Shown here: piece after piece, positions 15,316 to 20,168 of the stretch | How the letters are laid out: every line of letters begins with the position of its first letter | How positions within the stretch are numbered: the first letter of the stretch is position 1 | Assembly: GCA_963205035.1 (NCBI GenBank) | Contig: CAUJII010000043.1 | Location: forward strand, 1 to 20,168 | Origin: Spirochaetota bacterium | Lineage (GTDB): Bacteria > Spirochaetota > Leptospiria > Turneriellales > Turneriellaceae | Length of the DNA stretch: 20,168 nt | Reading direction: 5' to 3' | Notes under the pieces: model-generated | What the model was told of the DNA's origin: nothing | The model's input: the letters and a program-made list of their open reading frames with translations, nothing else | Databases searched by the model: none | Program-made: the position numbers and the translations under genes

Positions 15316-16128
15316 TTACTCCGCGTCTTTTGCTTCGCCGCGCCCTTCGAGAGCTAATTCGACCGAGCGGCGCGTCGCAGCGGTCACCGCCTCGATGACC
15401 GCGTGTGGAAAAGCATGGCGGTGGAGCGATTTCAAGGCCACGGCAGTCGTTCCTCCAGGTGAAGTCACATCGTGGATGAGCTCTTGCGGCGATCTTTGCG
15501 ATTGGCGCGTGAGTTCGGTCGAGCCCAAGACTGTCGTGATTGCGAGCTTGCGGCTATCGGCGCGAGTGAGGCCCAAGAGAACACCGGCGTCTTCTAAGCT
15601 CTGCAAGAAAAGATAGACGTAAGCGGGGCCCGAGCCCGAAAGACCCGTCACTGCATGGAGTAATTTTTCTTGATCGAGATAAAGTGCTTCCCCTGTGCTT
15701 TCAAAAAGAGTCCGCGTAAGAGTTATGTCCTCGTCTGTGCAAAATTTATTTCCAGTAAACGCAGTCATCGCACGACGGATTTGCATCGGGGTGTTTGGCA
15801 TTGCGCGTATTGTCGGCCCGTGTGCACCACGCGCAGCATCGATCGTTTTGAGTGCGACACCCGCTGCGATGCTGATCACGAGGCGGTGGTCTTCAATCGC
15901 CGCCGCCGCTTTGCCGACTTGTTGTGGCTTTGTTGCAATGATCGCCATTTGCGATTTTTCAACGAGCGCCTGCAGAGATTCGACAACTTGGATTTTTTTT
16001 ACAAGCGACGGTCTCAGGGCCTTGATTGCCGCCTCACTCGGGTCAAAGCCGATAACTTCATACTTAGTCGAGAGCGCCTGCGCCATGGCAGAGCCCATTT
16101 TACCCAGACCGATAATTCCTATTTTCAT
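15316..16128 (-). CDS. proC: Pyrroline-5-carboxylate reductase
   Basis: ProC reduces 1-pyrroline-5-carboxylate to proline with NAD(P)H, the last step of proline synthesis, in the cytoplasm. The 270-residue protein starts with the Rossmann loop IGIIGLGKMGSAMA (residues 3-16). RAMPNTPMQI lies near 109-118. The C-terminal dimerisation domain has the family signature GLSGSGPAYVYLFLQSLEDA (about 164-183) and TSPGGTTAVALKSL. Length is normal. Its ATG overlaps the stop of the upstream fusion gene by four bases (16125-16128). Its own stop overlaps the thiL ribosome-binding site. proA and proB are not in the window. Confidence 0.96.
   Translation of the reverse strand: MKIGIIGLGKMGSAMAQALSTKYEVIGFDPSEAAIKALRPSLVKKIQVVESLQALVEKSQMAIIATKPQQVGKAAAAIEDHRLVISIAAGVALKTIDAARGAHGPTIRAMPNTPMQIRRAMTAFTGNKFCTDEDITLTRTLFESTGEALYLDQEKLLHAVTGLSGSGPAYVYLFLQSLEDAGVLLGLTRADSRKLAITTVLGSTELTRQSQRSPQELIHDVTSPGGTTAVALKSLHRHAFPHAVIEAVTAATRRSVELALEGRGEAKDAE
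15319..15322 (-). promoter_or_regulatory. Ribosome-binding site of thiL (GGAG), supporting an ATT start
   Basis: On the minus strand the sequence is GGAG, eight bases before the in-frame ATT at 15310. The GAG codon before the proC stop is part of it, so ribosomes ending proC would sit on this site. It is what decides the thiL start. Confidence 0.6.
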
Positions 16129-18470
16129 TTGCGCGCTCCTTTCTTATTCGCAGGTTTTGCAGACTGCACCTTCTCGCTTTTCTTGAAGATTCCAATCGGT
16201 TGGCCTAAGAGCATCTTTTGTTTTTCCTCGAAATCGAGAAGCTCGACCGTATCTTTCTCAAAGAGCAACATAACTGTCGAACCCATCTCGAATCGGCCTA
16301 ACTCTGCGCCTTTGCGGATCTCAATCGTCTCGTCATAAAGATGCTCGGTTGCCAGACGCACCCAGCGGTTTGTTGCAATGTTCGGGTCATACGTCACGCG
16401 AATTTTTCCGACCGAAGTGGCTCCGACTTTAACGACAGCAACGAGGCCATGCTCGCTTTCGATGTAAGTGATGAGGCGTTCGTTTTTTGAAAAGAGCTGG
16501 TTGATTGTGTTGACCGCCAAATTGTTTACCGGAAAAAGTTTCCCCGGTTGATAATAATAGCCCAAAATGCGTCCAGCGACAGGCGAATGGATACGGTGGT
16601 AATCTTGCGGTGAAAGATAAATCGTCATATAATTACCGCCCAAGAACCGTTTGTAATAACGGTTGTTTCCCAGAAGATTCTGAAGCGACGACTCCATGCC
16701 TTTGCTTTGTAGGAGTAATCCCTGTTCTAAAGAACCTGCAATGAGCAGGCGGCCGTCAACAGGAGATACGATGACGTTTTCTTTTTGGTCGATGAGTCGA
16801 GAGCCGTTCTTCAGCGAGCGCGTGAAAAAGGTGTTGAGCGAATCGTAGTCTCGAATTTCGAGCTCCGCTTCTTGGATATTGATTTTATAGATGCGAGCAA
16901 ACGCGAGAATGATCGGAGTCATGATGAAGCGCGGCAACCGCAGACCCGCCAAGAAACCGTTGAGCTTTGAAACCATGTTTTTCGGCAAGAGCCGCAGCAG
17001 GAGAACATAGAACTTCACCGCTAAATCGTGCTTGTGAGGATAGAGCGCGAAGTAGTCGAGCGCGGCTTTTCTCACCTTATGCGCCTTTGTCGCGAGCGCA
17101 GTCAAGAAGAAGATTGCCATGAGCGCAAAAATGATTGCAGAAAACGTCACCTTATCGTTCAGATTAGAAAAACGCGTCGAGAGCGCAAAGAGGACAAAGA
17201 AGACGATGCGTGCCGGCCAAATGAATGAACGCTTATTGAGAGTAATAAAGAAACGCTCTAAGAGAATAATCCAAACTGCGCAAGCAATCACGCCCAACGC
17301 GAATGCGGAAAGTGCAATAATGAGAAATCCACCGCTACCGAGTGACGTTGAGAAAACATGCGCGAGCGACAACGGCATGCGTGACACCATTTCGCTCGCA
17401 CTCCCCGGCGCTTGCTGAAGAGTCGCTTGGATGTCGGTAATGAACGGATAGACGCCTTTGATTTCAGGAGCGCCGACTGCGTACGCTAAACCCAAAAGCG
17501 GAATAAAAATTGTCGTCGTAAAAAGTGCCGTCGACATCGAAACTAATCCCTGCTTCACCGCGTAGTCGTTAATCGAAGCTGCAGTTACCGATGCAGAAAT
17601 TCCCGTAGCCTCGTCGGGTGTCACGATGCCCGCAAAAGCTGTGCTCTTGAAAATAACGAGTGCCACGAGAAAACTTGCCGAGATACTTTTCCAATCAAAC
17701 GCATGGGCGAAAGCTTCAGAGAAATATACACCGGTGCGGTCCATGTTTTGCGAGACGATGAGGAGCGATAAGAGCAACAAGAGCGTAGTCACAAGCGGAG
17801 TGACAAGTGCAGCAATGCGGCCGACGCGTCGCAAACTGCCGAAACTCAAAACAAGACCAAGAGTCACCATCAGTGCGGGCACCCAACGGCTCGCAAAAAG
17901 CGTCTCGCCGAACTTGAGCTTCAGTCCCGTTTTTTCGGGGATTGCGTAGAACTTGTGCCAGAGCTCCGCCTGAGAAGCTGCACCCCAAACAAGACTTGCG
18001 ACGATTGCGAGGACTACGTAGAAGATAGCACCTCTCTTGCCCCAGAAAGTCTGCGCAATAATTTCGCCGGAGCCGCCCAACCAAGTGTTTTCATGGCGTT
18101 CGCGGTGCTTGACGGCCAAGCTGCCGCTCGCAAATCGCAAGGTAGCAAGGAGGATTCCAAAAAGAAAAACCCAAATCAAAGACGCGGGCCCTCCCCAAAG
18201 AATAACAATTGGGATGCCCAAGAGGACAGCCGCGTTGGCTTGGATTGACCCCGCTAAGAACATTGCGCGTAGATTGTTGATTTCCCCTGAGCGGTAAGCG
18301 CGGGGTAGTGTCGTGCCTTCGTCCTCTTTGCCTAAGCCCGTGAGCGCGATGCGGAAGCCGAAGAAAACATAGCGTAAAGGTAAGAAGCGCAGATAGATTG
18401 TATAAAAAGAGGAAACAGCAATCAATAAGAGTAGTACGCCCAAAGATAAGTAGGCTTCGATGCTATTCAT
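16125..18470 (-). CDS. Fusion protein: AGCS-like transporter domain plus phosphatidylserine decarboxylase
   Basis: One uninterrupted 781-residue frame joins two families. Residues 1-460 are a multi-pass membrane domain related to the Na+/alanine-glycine symporters (AGCS): ASGSLAVKHRERHEN near 114-128 and PDEATGISASVTAAS near 285-299 align with AGCS landmarks. The usual GTGNIAGV motif is replaced by GSIQANAAVLLG near 74-85, so ordinary Na+-coupled transport is doubtful. Residues 485-750 are a complete phosphatidylserine decarboxylase. Asp572 (SPVDG) and His628 (YHRIHSP) are the expected catalytic partners, and MGST at 729-732 is the self-cleavage site where Gly730-Ser731 splits to form the pyruvoyl group. 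The tail is Lys-rich. A GAGGA box lies four bases before the ATG. The decarboxylase half should make phosphatidylethanolamine at the inner membrane; the transporter half has no assigned substrate. Confidence 0.9.
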   Translation of the reverse strand: MNSIEAYLSLGVLLLLIAVSSFYTIYLRFLPLRYVFFGFRIALTGLGKEDEGTTLPRAYRSGEINNLRAMFLAGSIQANAAVLLGIPIVILWGGPASLIWVFLFGILLATLRFASGSLAVKHRERHENTWLGGSGEIIAQTFWGKRGAIFYVVLAIVASLVWGAASQAELWHKFYAIPEKTGLKLKFGETLFASRWVPALMVTLGLVLSFGSLRRVGRIAALVTPLVTTLLLLLSLLIVSQNMDRTGVYFSEAFAHAFDWKSISASFLVALVIFKSTAFAGIVTPDEATGISASVTAASINDYAVKQGLVSMSTALFTTTIFIPLLGLAYAVGAPEIKGVYPFITDIQATLQQAPGSASEMVSRMPLSLAHVFSTSLGSGGFLIIALSAFALGVIACAVWIILLERFFITLNKRSFIWPARIVFFVLFALSTRFSNLNDKVTFSAIIFALMAIFFLTALATKAHKVRKAALDYFALYPHKHDLAVKFYVLLLRLLPKNMVSKLNGFLAGLRLPRFIMTPIILAFARIYKINIQEAELEIRDYDSLNTFFTRSLKNGSRLIDQKENVIVSPVDGRLLIAGSLEQGLLLQSKGMESSLQNLLGNNRYYKRFLGGNYMTIYLSPQDYHRIHSPVAGRILGYYYQPGKLFPVNNLAVNTINQLFSKNERLITYIESEHGLVAVVKVGATSVGKIRVTYDPNIATNRWVRLATEHLYDETIEIRKGAELGRFEMGSTVMLLFEKDTVELLDFEEKQKMLLGQPIGIFKKSEKVQSAKPANKKGARK

Positions 18471-18570
18471 TTATTCCTCACAGAGGCGAAAATAAAGCAC
18501 TCGTGGCAAGCATTATCCAAGATACTCAAACTCTTGACGGCACACTCTTCTTTTCTCGTCTCAAACCACT

Positions 18571-19335
18571 ATGAAAAAAATGATGATCGTGATTCTGAGC
18601 GCGGCACTTTCTGCCCCGCTCTTCTCTTATGCTTCTATGAACGTCGCGGGCCAAACGGGGCTCATTGCGACGCCCTCTGCGCGTGTTGCTTGGGAAGAAA
18701 CCGGAGAAAACCTGCACGTCACAACGGGCTACCATTACTTCAACAATAACTACGAGTACCATGCACCGCAGGCGACGGTCGGTCTCTTTGGCCGCTTCGA
18801 GATCGGTGGGACTTACAACGTGGCTCCCGGTACGAATAACAACGACTTTCTGTTGCACTCAAAACTCCGCTTCTCTCCTTGGTCGGGCAGAGGAAATTCA
18901 GCGCTCGCAATCGGCGGGTCGTATCAAAGCTTGAACTCCTCACCCACTTATACGGTTGGCCAGCTCTACCTTGCTGCGACTTATAGCGCACAATTCTTTG
19001 GCATGGACGCCGACACCTCGATTGTCATAGGAAAAACTTTCGGCGATATTTCGCGAAACGGCGACGTCGATTTTTCGATGGGTTTTGATCTTGTTCTCTT
19101 ACCGAGTGTTTTCAACGGCTATCTTCGTTGGGTGAACGAACTTTCAAACTATGACTTCTTATATCGCAACGCTCCCACATCGGCCGCATCGCGCGGTGCT
19201 TTCAACACAGGGCTGCGCGTTCCGGTCTTGAAACACATGAGTGCGGTGCGCTTTGATATTACAGTCGCGATGACCGACGCTTTAGACAGCGAGCGTGGTT
19301 TTTCGGCAGGGGCTGTTTTTGGCGCGAAATTCTAA
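18571..19335 (+). CDS. Outer-membrane beta-barrel protein, distantly YjbH-like
   Basis: The 254-residue protein begins with a signal peptide (MKKMMIVILSAALSAPLFSYA, likely cut near residue 21). The mature part is rich in Gly, Tyr, Phe and Asn with alternating beta-strand character, and it ends in Phe (VFGAKF), the usual last residue of proteins inserted by BamA. The N-terminal stretch VAGQTGLIATPSARVAWEET resembles the TGLI-x-PSAR start of YjbH-type proteins, which accompany exopolysaccharide genes. That likeness is weak and no such genes are nearby. No clear Shine-Dalgarno precedes the ATG. It is divergent from the fusion gene, and its stop overlaps the antiporter stop. Pore or export function is unproven. 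Confidence 0.7.
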   Translation: MKKMMIVILSAALSAPLFSYASMNVAGQTGLIATPSARVAWEETGENLHVTTGYHYFNNNYEYHAPQATVGLFGRFEIGGTYNVAPGTNNNDFLLHSKLRFSPWSGRGNSALAIGGSYQSLNSSPTYTVGQLYLAATYSAQFFGMDADTSIVIGKTFGDISRNGDVDFSMGFDLVLLPSVFNGYLRWVNELSNYDFLYRNAPTSAASRGAFNTGLRVPVLKHMSAVRFDITVAMTDALDSERGFSAGAVFGAKF

Positions 19336-20168
19336 ACGCCTAACCAGCGTTTGAATTTTTTCCAGCGTGATATTTTGAGCGCTGTCGGAGTGCTCTTCGC
19401 ATGCGCGGGATAAATCAGCAGGAAGTTCTTGTCTGCATAGGCGCGCAGGAGCATTTCAGGCAGCCGCGCATGAATTTTTTCCGTCGGAAAAAGATGCGCG
19501 CGCTCGAGGACTGCAAGCGTAAACGTGTGCTGCGAAGGGTTAGAGTCGAGAGTTAAGAGATCCACCCCCGCATGGAGTTTTCCTGCACGCAGCACATAGT
19601 CGCTCTTGGGAGCGTTTCTCTCAAGAGCCAGCTTTAGCGCTTCGAGAGTTTTGGGGTCTCCCAGGAAAACAATTTTTGAACGTAAGCGTTGCGCGAGTGT
19701 CACAACTAAAGAAAGCCATTCTTTGATTCGTTGAACAAGCCGCTCGTTAGCGACTATCACGCGGATTGTGTTCGTCGGCGAAAGGTCTGAAGTCAGGTGA
19801 GCTGCAAGTATAGTCTTTTCTGTGACTGTATGCGAAACGTTTTCGAGGAATGAATACCCTTGAGGGCGTTGGAGGGTGGGCACCTTACCCAAACCTAACA
19901 AGATGCGGTCGCAGAGAATTTCACGCGCTGTGTTAGCCAATGTCTCCGCTTTATTATTTCCAATGCGCGCGGTGAGTTCGACACTCTGTCCGCGCCCTCG
20001 GTAGAGCCGTTGTATCGAATTGAATTGTGCCTCAATTGCACGGATTTTTGCTTCGGCAGTTGTGTCGTCTGGAACGATGTTGAGCGGGTAAAGTTTCGGC
20101 GGCGAGTCGATATCTCCCAAATGTGTTGCGAGGTTAATGAGCGGAAGCATCGTTTCGGGGTTGCTCAA
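19332..20168 (-). CDS. Cation:proton antiporter, C-terminal USP-like region (5' part outside the window)
   Basis: This is the 3' end of a larger gene that enters from the right edge. The reading starts SNPETMLPLINLATHLGD and continues PPKLYPLNIVPDD. That is the pattern of the universal-stress-protein-like cytoplasmic tail of many CPA-type Na+(K+)/H+ antiporters, where a short VSNPET-type stretch follows the last membrane helix. DRILLGLGK near residues 88-96 fits the end of the first USP unit, and a second alpha/beta unit seems to follow (TIRVIVANERL, SKIVFLGDPKT). The membrane domain is not visible, so the ion is unknown. The TTG at 20166-20168 is probably an internal Leu codon, not the start. 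The stop overlaps that of the barrel-protein gene. Confidence 0.75.
   Translation of the reverse strand: MSNPETMLPLINLATHLGDIDSPPKLYPLNIVPDDTTAEAKIRAIEAQFNSIQRLYRGRGQSVELTARIGNNKAETLANTAREILCDRILLGLGKVPTLQRPQGYSFLENVSHTVTEKTILAAHLTSDLSPTNTIRVIVANERLVQRIKEWLSLVVTLAQRLRSKIVFLGDPKTLEALKLALERNAPKSDYVLRAGKLHAGVDLLTLDSNPSQHTFTLAVLERAHLFPTEKIHARLPEMLLRAYADKNFLLIYPAHAKSTPTALKISRWKKFKRWLGV

Noticed and set aside
15670..16338. 222-codon plus-strand ORF antisense to proC and the fusion gene
   Set aside because: It spans two well-supported genes on the other strand, is rich in Cys/Arg/Phe as antisense shadows often are, and shows no domain.
18471..18570. Sigma-70 promoter for the barrel-protein gene at TTGACG (18534-18539)
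   Set aside because: The position 17 bases on reads CGTCTC, which is not a plausible -10 box.

Overview
The window reads as core chromosome of a Gram-negative bacterium. It has outer-membrane barrel and lipoprotein-type export signals, about 50% GC, tightly packed genes and no rRNA, tRNA or CRISPR. The lipobox-like signal of the small hypothetical protein, the SpoIIE-type phosphatase and the overall gene set would suit a spirochaete of the Leptospirales (Turneriella/Leptonema-like). That lineage is an inference and nothing in the window proves it.

Layout. Bases 2-4135 are on the plus strand: the end of a PP2C/SpoIIE-type phosphatase, a 228-bp inverted-repeat element (a MITE candidate) inserted at its stop codon, a small putative lipoprotein, homoserine dehydrogenase (hom), and a membrane-anchored single-subunit FMN glutamate synthase-like protein. 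Bases 4157-8279 are a compact minus-strand operon read tig, M23 peptidase, hemB, prmA. Divergent from tig is hemN (8401-9780, plus). Bases 9777-18470 are a long minus-strand run read transporter-like/phosphatidylserine decarboxylase fusion, proC, thiL, trmL, mfd, TPR protein; most junctions there are 4-bp ATGA overlaps or direct abutments. A divergent plus-strand gene for an outer-membrane barrel protein follows (18571-19335). It converges on the 3' part of a cation:proton antiporter gene (USP-like tail), which leaves the window at 20168.

Functional themes. The genes are housekeeping: threonine/methionine (hom) and proline (proC) synthesis, haem synthesis on both sides of tig (hemB, hemN), thiamine diphosphate (thiL), ribosome and tRNA modification (prmA, trmL), protein folding (tig), transcription-coupled repair (mfd), phosphatidylethanolamine synthesis (psd domain) and envelope maintenance (M23, barrel protein).

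Most unusual points: (1) one 781-residue ORF joining an AGCS-like multi-pass transporter domain, with altered signature motifs, to a complete pyruvoyl-type phosphatidylserine decarboxylase; (2) the MITE-like element with near-identical terminal inverted repeats, flanking direct repeats and an internal perfect 20-bp palindrome; (3) thiL has no ATG, GTG or TTG at its N-terminus but has an in-frame ATT eight bases after a GGAG box overlapping the proC stop; (4) two convergent gene pairs whose stop codons overlap.
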